Positions 17,221 to 26,004 of a stretch of DNA of 64,000 bases are shown here, piece after piece (within the stretch, counting starts at the first letter, position 1; every line of letters starts with the position of its first letter). Source of the stretch: Nostoc linckia NIES-25 (GTDB lineage: Bacteria; Cyanobacteriota; Cyanobacteriia; Cyanobacteriales; Nostocaceae); contig NZ_AP018222.1 of NCBI RefSeq assembly GCF_002368035.1, forward strand, positions 2,382,471-2,446,470. Reading direction: 5' to 3'. The notes under the pieces were generated by a model. The model did not search any database. It was not told the origin of the DNA and worked only from the letters and a program-made list of their open reading frames with translations. The position numbers and the translations under genes were made by a program.

Positions 17221-19308
17221 TTAAGCAAAAACGTAAATATTAGCATTGCTCAAAGAAAGTCCAGCGTTGAGAGTAGCAATTTGGGTTTGAGCGATCGCTC
17301 CTGTTCCATCTGCATCGAAGGATAAAGAACCGCTATCTCCATCGAAGATAAATCTAGTATCACTCGTTGTAGCTGCCGTACCGAAAGCGAATTGATTAAC
17401 AGCGATCGCACCGCCAGCAATTAGCCCGCTACCAAAACCCGCCGCATAGATGCAAATTGTATCATCAAGGGCGTTAAAATCAGCGATCGCGTCACTGCCT
17501 TCGATGGGAGAGTAAAAAGTAAATAGATCGTATCCGGTTCCACCAGTTAGCGTATCGTTACCAGTTCCGCCAACTAAAATGTCATTACCTCTGCCACCAT
17601 ACAAAAAGTTAGCAGCACTATTACCAATAATAATGTCATCGCCATCACCACCCAAGGCATTTTCTATCACGGTTTCGCCGCTAATAGTTAGGGAAGTTCC
17701 ATCTAAAGTACTCACAGAACCTGGAGTCAGATCTAGGTAGGAATTGGAAGTAATTGCCGCAGCGTTAATTGTATCGATACCAGAAGTATCAGTTAGAGTT
17801 GTGGCACCATAGATGCCATACTCATTAGTGTAGAAATAAGTATCATTAACAGTATCTGCATCGCCATATAAATTTAATTTCCAACTATTAAAGATACCAA
17901 TATCTGTAGGGCCTAAATCTTTAATTGTAAGCGTCCAATTGCCGCCACTGTTTTCTCCCCAGTGTTGCGTGCTAGAAAACTTAAAGACGATATTGTCTCC
18001 CTCATCTTCCTTATTGCCGGGTTGTTGAACGAGAACGCTTTGAGTTCCGTTGGGAGAAGTTAGATAAACAACCAAATCGCCACGATAGGGATGAGTCACA
18101 TCGAGTTCTACCTCAACAGTGTCAATATCCAAATCTGCGCCAACAGTAAAAGTATGACTGATACCTGCGTTGTCATTATCTGGGATAATCCAGCCTAAAT
18201 TACCGGAACTCAAAGAAAGACTCTGCTCGTTGTCTAATCGACTTTGCTGGTGCCAAGTTTCTGCTAAACGTACAGCAGCATGAGCATCAACCAATCCAAA
18301 TCCATAATCTTGGCTGACATGTAAGCCTCCACCATTCCAATTTTTAGCACCATTGTATTGCCAAATATAATCTGCTCCCCATGCGTAAGGATCGTTTTGA
18401 CGAGCAGAATAGGCGAGAATTTCTTGAATATCTCGATAACCTAAATTGGGATTTGCTTCCAATATTAAGGCAACTACGCCAGAAACCATTGGGGCGGCGG
18501 CTGAAGTGCCGTTAAAACTGTAGTTATAGTCGTCGGAATTATAGCCAGCATAGCCGATGCGATCGGTAGTTACAATACTGCCAGATATGCCGCTACCAAA
18601 GGCAGAAACGAGAATGGAAGCGCCTGGAGTACTATATGTAGATGCCGAACCATCAGAATTTAGAGCTGCTACAGTAATAACGTGGCGGGAGTTTTGAAAG
18701 TTGTGATAGTTGGTATTATCTCCTATTTCGCGTTGGTTACCGGCTGAAAATACGATCGCTGTTCCCAATCCATTACGGCCATTAGCAACAGCATTGGTAA
18801 TGGCTTGATTTGCTGAAAGGAAAAAAGAATCGTTGAAATTATCATAAAAGCGGTTATAAGGAGAATCCAACCCTCCAAATCCCCAACTATTATTCACAAC
18901 ATCAACATTAACTGAGTTCCACAAAGCATTAGTAATTCCAACAATTAATCCATCGATTGAATTGCTAGAAATAGCCCGAAAGCCTGTTATTGTTGCATTA
19001 TAGGCAACTCCAACACTACCAACTCCATTATTTTCCGCAGCAATGATACCTGCTACTGATGTCCCGTGATTATCATTTGAATTTCCGTAGGCAGAGAAAT
19101 TGTTATCGTTAAAGTCATAATCAATTGTTGTGTCATAATTATCATCCAGGTCATAGTGGAGATAATCAAATCCATCATCAATAACACCAACAACAACGCC
19201 ATTTCCTGTGTAATCATCCCATACATTAACAACGTTAAGATCTAAACCACCAGGGTTATACAAATGCCATTGATAAGGGAATAAAAAATCAGCAGGTAAA
19301 GTAACCAT
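17221..19308 (-). CDS. Subtilisin-like (S8/kexin-type) protease with P-domain and RTX tail
   Basis: 695 residues. The catalytic triad is visible as Asp in VVGVIDDGFDYLH (about 44), His in NDNHGTSVAGI (His81) and Ser in FNGTSAAAPMVSG (Ser269), with oxyanion Asn in SAGN. Residues about 355-490 form a proprotein-convertase P domain (HPYRGDLVVYLTSPNGT and after). From about 555 there are RTX nonapeptides (GGRGNDILVGGTGNDTLTGG) and a C-terminal tail shared with the M10 protein at 33461. There is no N-terminal signal or inhibitor propeptide, so export by a type I system with C-terminal signal is likely. GGAG lies 7 bases before the ATG. Divergent from the response regulator gene, sharing a 575-bp control region with it. 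Confidence 0.9.
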   Translation of the reverse strand: MVTLPADFLFPYQWHLYNPGGLDLNVVNVWDDYTGNGVVVGVIDDGFDYLHYDLDDNYDTTIDYDFNDNNFSAYGNSNDNHGTSVAGIIAAENNGVGSVGVAYNATITGFRAISSNSIDGLIVGITNALWNSVNVDVVNNSWGFGGLDSPYNRFYDNFNDSFFLSANQAITNAVANGRNGLGTAIVFSAGNQREIGDNTNYHNFQNSRHVITVAALNSDGSASTYSTPGASILVSAFGSGISGSIVTTDRIGYAGYNSDDYNYSFNGTSAAAPMVSGVVALILEANPNLGYRDIQEILAYSARQNDPYAWGADYIWQYNGAKNWNGGGLHVSQDYGFGLVDAHAAVRLAETWHQQSRLDNEQSLSLSSGNLGWIIPDNDNAGISHTFTVGADLDIDTVEVELDVTHPYRGDLVVYLTSPNGTQSVLVQQPGNKEDEGDNIVFKFSSTQHWGENSGGNWTLTIKDLGPTDIGIFNSWKLNLYGDADTVNDTYFYTNEYGIYGATTLTDTSGIDTINAAAITSNSYLDLTPGSVSTLDGTSLTISGETVIENALGGDGDDIIIGNSAANFLYGGRGNDILVGGTGNDTLTGGTGYDLFTFYSPIEGSDAIADFNALDDTICIYAAGFGSGLIAGGAIAVNQFAFGTAATTSDTRFIFDGDSGSLSFDADGTGAIAQTQIATLNAGLSLSNANIYVFA

Positions 19309-19344
19309 ATATTTATCTCCTTAATTCTGAAAGTCTGCAAGAGA

Positions 19345-19376
19345 ATGTAGAGGCGTAAAGCTCTACGCCCCTACAT
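19345..19376. repeat. REP-like palindrome (GTAGGGGC family)
   Basis: ATGTAGAGGCGTA pairs with TACGCCCCTACAT, with one mismatch, around a short AAGCTC loop, upstream of the subtilase gene. Related palindromes are at 42450, 46409 and 51548. The rest of the 19309-19883 spacer has no convincing gene; the 92-codon minus ORF at 19585-19863 shows no motif. Confidence 0.6.
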
Positions 19377-19505
19377 ATGAGTCATTCGTTAGGAACAATT
19401 CTGACGATTAGTAATGTACTTACGTACATAAAATAGAATAGAGAAATCATTGATATAATTCACGCACCTTTGCTGCTTGCTGAGATACAGCATGGTGTAT
19501 GCAAG

Positions 19506-19524
19506 ATTGCAGAAAACTGCATTG
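19506..19524 (+). promoter_or_regulatory. Shared 19-bp motif, site 1 (upstream of response regulator)
   Basis: ATTGCAGAAAACTGCATTG. Near-identical copies occur at 33035-33053 (minus) and 39378-39396 (plus), each inside an intergenic control region of the secretion cluster. It lies 198 bp upstream of the subtilase start and 360 bp upstream of the response regulator start. Confidence 0.5.
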
Positions 19525-19883
19525 CAATTTCAAAAATGTGTTGCAAAAATTACAATACCCTATTAAAAGCAGTCAGAATTAACGTTAATTGTTACTGTGT
19601 TGGCTAAGCATTCCCGTAACTTTACGAGAAACTCGGCTATGTGCAGCGTTGTGCATTCTAGGGTAGAAGGGATAGACAGGCTTGGTTTCATAGCCCCAGG
19701 CTTTGGCTTGTGGGCTAAACCTGAGCCTGGTTAACGATTTAGTTATAAAGTAAATATAAAAACAAGGAGTAAGCAAAGTGCGATCGTTTAGGATGCGATA
19801 TATGAACGTATAAAAACGTTGATTCACCAGAGAGATAAGCTGTAATGCTTTTAAATTACGCAATCACTCCTGAGGTTCATTGA

Positions 19884-20645
19884 ATGTTAATAGCTAACAA
19901 TCAACAGCCAACGATTAAAGTTTATGCTGATACATCAATCGAAAGTCAAGATTTACCTCAATCACCGACGATGAAAATTTTAATTATTGATGACCACCAA
20001 TTAATCTTGACTGCAACCTTTAATTTACTGCAACAAGAATATCCAAATGCAAATATTATCAAAGTTAGAAGCGCATTTGAAGCTCTCAGTAAGATTGGCT
20101 CTGAGGCTATCAATAAGAATGGGATTTCTTGCTTTGACTTGATTGTGATGGATTTATCCATACCAGAAGATACGGGAATGACAGCCCAAATTGATATAGG
20201 GATCAACTTAATTCAACAGTTACTCAAGCAATATCCACAGCAAAATTTGATGGTGCAAAGCAGTTATGTAAAGGCTTTGGTTAGGATAAAACATGAGATT
20301 GACGAACATCAAGGTGGATTTGCGATCGCAGATAAAGGATTATCGGAACAGGAAATGTTATCTCGCGTCTACATAGCACTCCAAGGTGCAACTCATACAC
20401 AAGATATCAAAAATGGTTTAGAACTCAAACCAGAATGGTTAGAAGTTTTAAGATTGGCCTTTGAAGAAGGATTAACAGATAAATTAATATCCGAACGGAT
20501 GTATAGATCTGAACGTGCAGTTAGAGCATATTGGACAAAAATTCAAGATGTTCTCGGACTTTATCCAGAAGATTGTAAAAAGGAAGGTAAAAATATCCGC
20601 ATTCAAACAGAAATCCGCGCTCGACAAGAAGGATTAATTGATTAG
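19884..20645 (+). CDS. Response regulator with C-terminal DNA-binding region (NarL/FixJ type)
   Basis: 253 residues from ATG 19884; a second ATG at codon 30 (MKILIIDDHQ) could be the true start because it opens the receiver domain. The receiver has the acidic pocket IIDDH and the phospho-acceptor Asp in LIVMDLSIPE (Asp90 in the long form). The Thr/Ser and Lys switch positions are partly visible in MVQSSYV and ADKG. The C-terminal part (about 185-250) has FEEGLTDKLISERMYRSERAV, resembling a LuxR-type helix-turn-helix. The CHASE2 kinase gene follows after 62 bp, so they form a two-component pair. As the first gene of the cluster, it is a candidate regulator of the downstream secretion genes. 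Confidence 0.85.
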   Translation: MLIANNQQPTIKVYADTSIESQDLPQSPTMKILIIDDHQLILTATFNLLQQEYPNANIIKVRSAFEALSKIGSEAINKNGISCFDLIVMDLSIPEDTGMTAQIDIGINLIQQLLKQYPQQNLMVQSSYVKALVRIKHEIDEHQGGFAIADKGLSEQEMLSRVYIALQGATHTQDIKNGLELKPEWLEVLRLAFEEGLTDKLISERMYRSERAVRAYWTKIQDVLGLYPEDCKKEGKNIRIQTEIRARQEGLID

Positions 20646-20707
20646 TTATCTATCGTCAGAATTCAGAATTCAGAATTCAGGAAACATAAATTCAAATCAA
20701 AATCTTT

Positions 20708-22597
20708 ATGGTGTGGGTTAATTGGAGAAGAATTCAAAATGAAATCAAAATTCTGTTACTGGCATCGCTTCCAGGAGTGACATTTTTAGTTGTTATAGTA
20801 ATTGCACGTTTATATGGATTTTTACAAGATTATGAATTGATGGCGTTGGATACGTTTTTACGTTCGCGTCCTGTGGAAAGAACTGATGATAAAGTTGTGA
20901 TTGTCGGTATTAATGAAGAAGATATTCGCAGACTTGGTTATCCCATTCCAGATGGGGAAATTGCAACAGCGATACAAACAATACAGAAATATAAACCTAT
21001 CGCTATTGGTCTTGATATAGTTAGAAATTTACCTGTTGAACCGGGTAATAAAAAATTAGTAAAAGTATTTCAAAATTCTAAAAATCTCATTGGTATTGAA
21101 AAAATATTACCTCCATATCCCATTTCCCCACCTCCACACTTACCACCACAGCAAATAGGTTTTTCTGACATCGTAGTAGATAAGGATAATAAATATCGTC
21201 GCTACCTACTTTGGACGCCATCACCGAAAAACCCTCAAAATCCTGAAGAAGATAAATATTCCTTTGGACTACGGTTAGCACAAGCTTATTTATCTCATCA
21301 AAATATTAATATTGAAACTGGCATAGTTGACCAAAATACAATCAGATTTAGAACTACAGAACTGCCGCGCTTTATATCTAACACTGGAGGATATGTCAAC
21401 GAAAATAGCAGTGGATTAAAGATCTTAATCAACTTTAGGGCTGGTAAAAAGCCCTTTCAAATTTTATCATTGAAGGATATTAACAGTGAAAATTTTAATC
21501 CCGAACTGTTAAAAGATAAAGTAGTGATAATTGGAATTGTTGCTAGCAGTGTGCCTGATTTTGTCAATACTTCGGCAACTGTTTATCAACAAATACCTGG
21601 GCAAATATATGGAGTAGAATTTCATGCTCACGCTTGTTCTCAGATAATTAATGCAGTAATTAGCGGGCGATCGCTGTTAAAAGTTTGGCCGGATGGATGG
21701 GAATATATATGGATAATAGCTTGCGGCTGCTATCCAATAATTCTTTTTTGGTTAACACAATCTTTATGGAAAAATTTACTGGCGGTTGTAGTAGCAGCTT
21801 TAGCCTTATTTGCTTTAGGTTTAGTACTGATTTCATCCGGTTGGTGGATTCCCATCGCACCGGGTTTATTAACTTTAATCATAAATGGTTTAGGATTGAG
21901 TGGTTTTGCATTTGCTTTATATCAACATAATCAATTATTTAAAATTAAAATGAACGAACGCCAACACACAATTGAACATGCATTTACTGTAATTCATAAT
22001 GGACCTCTACAAACTTTAGCTAATGTCTTAAGACAGATGCAAGCTCAAAATTGGCCGCATGAAGAGTTAAAATTACAGTTAGAAAAGCTTAATTATGAAA
22101 TTCGAGAAATTGGCGAATATCTAAAGCTTGAAGCTTTATCTCAAGAAGAAAGCCTTCGTTTGGGTAGCGGTTTAAAGCTTGATTTAAAATGCCCAATACA
22201 TGAGCTTTTTTATGCAGTGTATAGTAGCACGCTCGAACGCCAGGATTTGGAATATTTGAAAAATATTAAGGTAAAAATTCGCACTTTTGAACCAGTAGAC
22301 GATAAATATTTGACCGTGCATAACAAACAAGAACTTTGTTTATTTCTGGAAGAGGCTTTATGCAATGTAGGTAAACATGCTAAAGGCGTCAAACGTATCG
22401 AAGCTATTGGCAAAAAAGATGAAGATTTTTATATTCTCAAAATTCAGGATAATGGGCTTGGACTTGTTTCATCCCTTGAAAGTAAAGGAACAAAACAACT
22501 GAGGAATATTGCGAAAAACTTGGGAGGTGATTTTAGGCGTGAAAGTATTGCTCCCAAAGGAACGGTTTGTGAAATAAGTTGGAGATTAAGAAAATAG
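20708..22597 (+). CDS. CHASE2-domain sensor histidine kinase
   Basis: 629 residues. One N-terminal transmembrane helix is followed by an extracytoplasmic CHASE2 sensor domain (about 40-320, with LDTFLRSRP and VVIVGINEEDI). Hydrophobic helices follow at about 335-410, then a short coiled coil, a dimerisation region with His430 in IHNGPLQTL, and an HATPase_c domain with N box EEALCNVGKHAKG, G1 DNGLG and G2 GTKQLRN. The H box resembles the HDGPLQ motif of NarX-like kinases, with Asn in place of Asp after the His. It lies directly downstream of its likely response regulator and 62 bp upstream of the DUF928 gene. The signal sensed outside the cell is unknown. Confidence 0.9.
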   Translation: MVWVNWRRIQNEIKILLLASLPGVTFLVVIVIARLYGFLQDYELMALDTFLRSRPVERTDDKVVIVGINEEDIRRLGYPIPDGEIATAIQTIQKYKPIAIGLDIVRNLPVEPGNKKLVKVFQNSKNLIGIEKILPPYPISPPPHLPPQQIGFSDIVVDKDNKYRRYLLWTPSPKNPQNPEEDKYSFGLRLAQAYLSHQNINIETGIVDQNTIRFRTTELPRFISNTGGYVNENSSGLKILINFRAGKKPFQILSLKDINSENFNPELLKDKVVIIGIVASSVPDFVNTSATVYQQIPGQIYGVEFHAHACSQIINAVISGRSLLKVWPDGWEYIWIIACGCYPIILFWLTQSLWKNLLAVVVAALALFALGLVLISSGWWIPIAPGLLTLIINGLGLSGFAFALYQHNQLFKIKMNERQHTIEHAFTVIHNGPLQTLANVLRQMQAQNWPHEELKLQLEKLNYEIREIGEYLKLEALSQEESLRLGSGLKLDLKCPIHELFYAVYSSTLERQDLEYLKNIKVKIRTFEPVDDKYLTVHNKQELCLFLEEALCNVGKHAKGVKRIEAIGKKDEDFYILKIQDNGLGLVSSLESKGTKQLRNIAKNLGGDFRRESIAPKGTVCEISWRLRK

Positions 22598-22659
22598 TAA
22601 CACCATAATACATAGTAACTGGAGGGTGATAAATTTATTTCAATATTCCCTTCTCAAAT

Positions 22660-23409
22660 ATGAGGCATCAAATGTCACAGGTTTTTAACAAAACTATCAA
22701 TACCAACTTAGCAACTAGTTCTGTTGTGGGGTTGTTATTGTTTTTCACACCCCTAGCAAGTGCTAATTTTAGACCAAGCGATCGCCAACCTGCAAGCGAC
22801 TACACCAGAAGCGGAGGTAGTAGAGGATGTCCGAATTTAGATAATAAAATTCCTTTAACATTACTTGCACCCAAAACATACATTGCCTATACAGGTTCTA
22901 CACGTCCGACTTTTGCAGGTTATGTATCTAGTTCTCAGGAAATAGAATTTCAAATTTTTGAGTTTGTTTCAAACAAAACAGTCACTGCATTGAGTGACCC
23001 TATCAAGCAAAAAACATCAGCGGGTATTTTTCAAATATCTCTTCCGGAAAATTATCCAAAATTAACCGTAGGTAAAAAATATTTTTGGCAAGTAGCAATC
23101 AGTTGTCCGGGAGACGATTTAGTAGAAAGAGCAGAATTTATGGTTGTAGAAATACCATCTACAATCGAAAACAAATTATTGACTACAGACAATATTTTGC
23201 AAAAATCTAATACCTACGCCGCAGCGAATTTGTGGTATGAAGCCTTAGCTGAAGCACTCAACTCAGCTAGTCCTGGAAAACTGGGACAAGCCGGTTCAAA
23301 TCTCGTTCAAGAGTTCGCCAAATATGAATCAGCTAGAGCCAAAGAAAATGAACAACTAGTTAAAAAGCGGATAGGAAATTTACAAAGAATCGCAAATGAA
23401 GAAAAGTGA
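22660..23409 (+). CDS. DUF928 family exported protein
   Basis: 249 residues with an N-terminal hydrophobic segment (about 18-37, ending PLASANF) that looks like a signal peptide. The mature part has RGCPNLDNKIPLTLLAPK, then YTGSTRPTFAGYV and KKYFWQVAISCPG, matching the layout of cyanobacterial DUF928 proteins, with two Cys (in RGCP and SCPG) that could form a disulfide. The C-terminal part is helical. The role is unknown. It sits between the kinase and the TpsB gene. An upstream GGAGG (about 22620) is far from the ATG, so the start at 22660 or the next ATG at 22672 is uncertain. Confidence 0.78.
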   Translation: MRHQMSQVFNKTINTNLATSSVVGLLLFFTPLASANFRPSDRQPASDYTRSGGSRGCPNLDNKIPLTLLAPKTYIAYTGSTRPTFAGYVSSSQEIEFQIFEFVSNKTVTALSDPIKQKTSAGIFQISLPENYPKLTVGKKYFWQVAISCPGDDLVERAEFMVVEIPSTIENKLLTTDNILQKSNTYAAANLWYEALAEALNSASPGKLGQAGSNLVQEFAKYESARAKENEQLVKKRIGNLQRIANEEK

Positions 23410-23514
23410 TTATGTTGTGCATATTTTTGTGTTGACGCTTGGCTGTAAAGAGCATCTAGCTTACATATCTAAATTTGATGAAAGTCTTATAGAGTAATAC
23501 AGTTGAGTTAAAAC

Positions 23515-23587
23515 TCGATCCTCCTTAACCCTCCTTAAAAAGGAGAGAACTAAGCCCCCCTTTTTAAGGGGGGTTGGGGGGATCTTC
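23515..23587. repeat. GATCCCCC / TTTTTAAGGGGGG dispersed repeat
   Basis: CTCGATCCTCCTTAACCC is followed by CCCCCCTTTTTAAGGGGGG and ends GGGGGGATCTTC, an imperfect palindrome. Members of the family lie at 3084, 33262, 42325 and 42658. The remainder of the 23410-23834 spacer shows no gene. Confidence 0.6.
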
Positions 23588-23834
23588 TAAGGCAAGATAG
23601 CGTTAATAGCATAAATATTAGAGTTTTGACAAAAAGTTTTTATAATCATTAATAATAGTGAATGATTATACAATTTTAGCTGCGATCGCTAAAGTTAACT
23701 TCTGCTTTTGATTTACCAAATACAGAAGAATAGATATCAAAATATATTGGCGATCGCCATTCTATTAATCTCAATTACTTGCCAGCAAAAACCCATCATG
23801 ATAATCTAAAACTAATTTAATAAAAATATTTTTT

Positions 23835-25613
23835 GTGTTAAAAAATAACTTAAATTCTGTGAAAAATATTGATTTAAAGTTGAATAATAAACGAGAAAAA
23901 CCAAGACTTAAGCACTACAGTATATCCCTAATCTTAAGTTTAATTATTTTCCCAAGTGTTGTATCTGCTCAATCCACTCCGCCACCTGGAGTTAATATTC
24001 CGCCAACAACACCAGAAACCCTCGACCAAACGATTCCTAAACCAACCCCCTCACCAACTCCTCCCCCGACTCCACCTGCTGCTTCTCCTGAGATATTAAA
24101 TTCTCCTGAGACACCAATATCACCGGATACGAGTTTTCCCAGTAGTGAAAGTTTTATGGTGAAAAAAATCGAAGTTCTGGGAGCTACAGTTTTAAAAAAT
24201 GAAATTGCAGAGTTAATCGAGCTATTTGAAAACCGTCAAGTTACTTTTGCAGAATTGATTCAGCTACGTTCAGATATCACCGAACTTTATATTAAAAATG
24301 GCTACGTCACCAGCGGTGCATTTTTACCCAACAATCAAAATCTGACTGATGGTGTCGTACAAATTCAAGTAGTAGAAGGTGAACTAGAAAAAATTGAACT
24401 AGGAGGATTGAGAAGATTACAACCAGTATACGTGCGATCGCGTCTGCGAAAAGCCTCGTCTACACCTTTGAATCAAAAACGTTTAGAAGAAGCACTACAA
24501 CTATTACAACTCGACCCTTTAATTGAACGGGTAAACGCACAATTAACCGCCGGTAGTACTCCCGGTAGCAATATCTTACAAGTAATAATTACCGAAGCAC
24601 CTGCATTTCATGGCGGAGTATTTGTAGCGAACAATCAAACTCCTAGTATTGGTTCTACCCAAGCAGGAATATTTCTCAGCCATGATAACTTATCGGGTTT
24701 TGGGGATAGTTTCACTGCTGAATATGGAATTACTGAAGGACTGAATATATATAATTTCAGCTATACAATTCCCCTAAATCCGAATAACGGTACTCTTGCT
24801 TTCCGCGTCAACAATAGTGACAGCCGCATCATTGAAGATGAATTTAGCGAGTTGGATATTAAAAGCGACGCGCAAACTTATTCTCTTAATTATCGCCAGC
24901 CTTTGTACCGCAAACCCCAATCCGAATTTGCTATTGGTTTAGGGTTAGATTTACGCCGCAGCCAAACATTTTTACTCAATGATATTCCTTTTTCTTTTTC
25001 TGAAGGCCCAGAAAACGGTTTGTCAAAAGTGACAGTAATTCGTTTTTCACAAGATTGGGTGGAACGCAGTGCTAGTAGAGTTTTAGCTGCACGTTCTCAA
25101 TTTAGTGTTGGTATTGATGCTTTTGACGCTACAGTTAACGACTCCGGTACTGACGGACGTTTCTTTTCTTGGCTAGGACAATTTCAATGGGTGCAGCGGT
25201 TATCACCAGGAACAATTTTATTAGCCAGACTAAATGCACAACTGACAGGAGATTCTTTATTATCTTTAGAAAAATTTAGTATTGGTGGAGTTGATACAGT
25301 CCGCGGCTACCGTCAAAATGAATTTGTGGCAGACAATGGAATTACAGCTTCAATCGAAGCTCGTATTCCTTTAATATCCTCCAATACATTGCAAGTCGCA
25401 CCTTTTTTTGATATCGGTACAGCGTGGAATAATCGCAGTACTAATTCCAGTTCAGAGACACTTGCAAGTTTGGGATTAGGTTTAATTTGGCAACCAATTC
25501 AAAATTTAAATTTGCGTTTAGATTATGGTATTCCGTTAATAGATGTGAATAGTGGTGGGAATACTCTACAAGATAATGGTTTTACTTTTTCGCTCCGATA
25601 TCAAGCGTTTTAA
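23835..25613 (+). CDS. TpsB outer-membrane transporter (ShlB/FhaC/HecB family)
   Basis: 592 residues, GTG start at 23835. A signal-like hydrophobic stretch (about 30-46, ending VVSAQ) is followed by a Pro-rich linker (about 48-105). POTRA domains follow (about 108-255, with ITELYIKNGYVTSGAFLP and VEGELEKIEL), then a C-terminal 16-stranded barrel ending in Phe. The conserved VRGYRQNEF motif of the plug loop is present (about 488). Family knowledge: TpsB proteins recognise the TPS domain of partner TpsA exoproteins through POTRA domains and export them across the outer membrane. Only one TpsB is present for three TpsA genes, so it probably serves all of them. Confidence 0.93.
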   Translation: MLKNNLNSVKNIDLKLNNKREKPRLKHYSISLILSLIIFPSVVSAQSTPPPGVNIPPTTPETLDQTIPKPTPSPTPPPTPPAASPEILNSPETPISPDTSFPSSESFMVKKIEVLGATVLKNEIAELIELFENRQVTFAELIQLRSDITELYIKNGYVTSGAFLPNNQNLTDGVVQIQVVEGELEKIELGGLRRLQPVYVRSRLRKASSTPLNQKRLEEALQLLQLDPLIERVNAQLTAGSTPGSNILQVIITEAPAFHGGVFVANNQTPSIGSTQAGIFLSHDNLSGFGDSFTAEYGITEGLNIYNFSYTIPLNPNNGTLAFRVNNSDSRIIEDEFSELDIKSDAQTYSLNYRQPLYRKPQSEFAIGLGLDLRRSQTFLLNDIPFSFSEGPENGLSKVTVIRFSQDWVERSASRVLAARSQFSVGIDAFDATVNDSGTDGRFFSWLGQFQWVQRLSPGTILLARLNAQLTGDSLLSLEKFSIGGVDTVRGYRQNEFVADNGITASIEARIPLISSNTLQVAPFFDIGTAWNNRSTNSSSETLASLGLGLIWQPIQNLNLRLDYGIPLIDVNSGGNTLQDNGFTFSLRYQAF

Positions 25614-25664
25614 GAGGTGATTTATAAAGTAAACCTTAAATTGTAGGGTGCGTTATAGCAACGC

Positions 25665-25775
25665 TTAACGCACCATGTTTCTGCTACCGAGACTTTGAGC
25701 AAGTATAGCTATAGCCTGCACTTTTTCACTAGGGCTAAGGGCAAGAAGTTGTTGTTCTAGCTCTTTAAGTGTCAC
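25665..25775 (-). pseudogene. Truncated N-terminus of a DUF433-type antitoxin
   Basis: A 36-codon minus-strand frame from a GTG at 25775, with AAAGGA upstream, reads TLKELEQQLLALSPSEKVQA and then IAILAQSL. This matches the N-terminal helix commonly found in front of DUF433 antitoxin domains of cyanobacteria. It then runs into a TAACGCACC repeat and stops at 25665, with no DUF433 core, so it is read as a fragment cut by repeat insertion. Confidence 0.45.
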
Positions 25776-25845
25776 GAATGTCAATCCTTTGATGTTTTGT
25801 CAAGCTACATTTACAATTTTATATTTCACTCCAAGAGTTAACTGC

Positions 25846-25993
25846 AACAGGACTTACGCAATATGTGATTGAAAACCTTATTCAAGCGTAGCGGTAATTC
25901 ATGTAGACGCGGAGCGGCTACTCTGCGAGAACGCTAAGAGCGAACCCGCAGGGTATTACCGCTACTTTCGTTATCTTTTGCGTAAGCCCTGTT
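25846..25993. mobile_element. MITE-like element, copy 2 (AACAGGACTTACGCAA termini)
   Basis: 148 bp bounded by AACAGGACTTACGCAA and the inverse of AACAGGGCTTACGCAA: 16-bp ends with one mismatch. The inside is nearly identical to copy 1 at 6570-6683, apart from a 20-30 bp insertion carrying CGAGAACGCTAAGAGCG. No coding capacity. Confidence 0.72.
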
Positions 25994-26004
25994 ATATTAA
26001 ACGC

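Noticed and set aside
19585..19863. 92-codon minus ORF
   Set aside because: No domain or export signal; overlaps the likely response-regulator promoter region.
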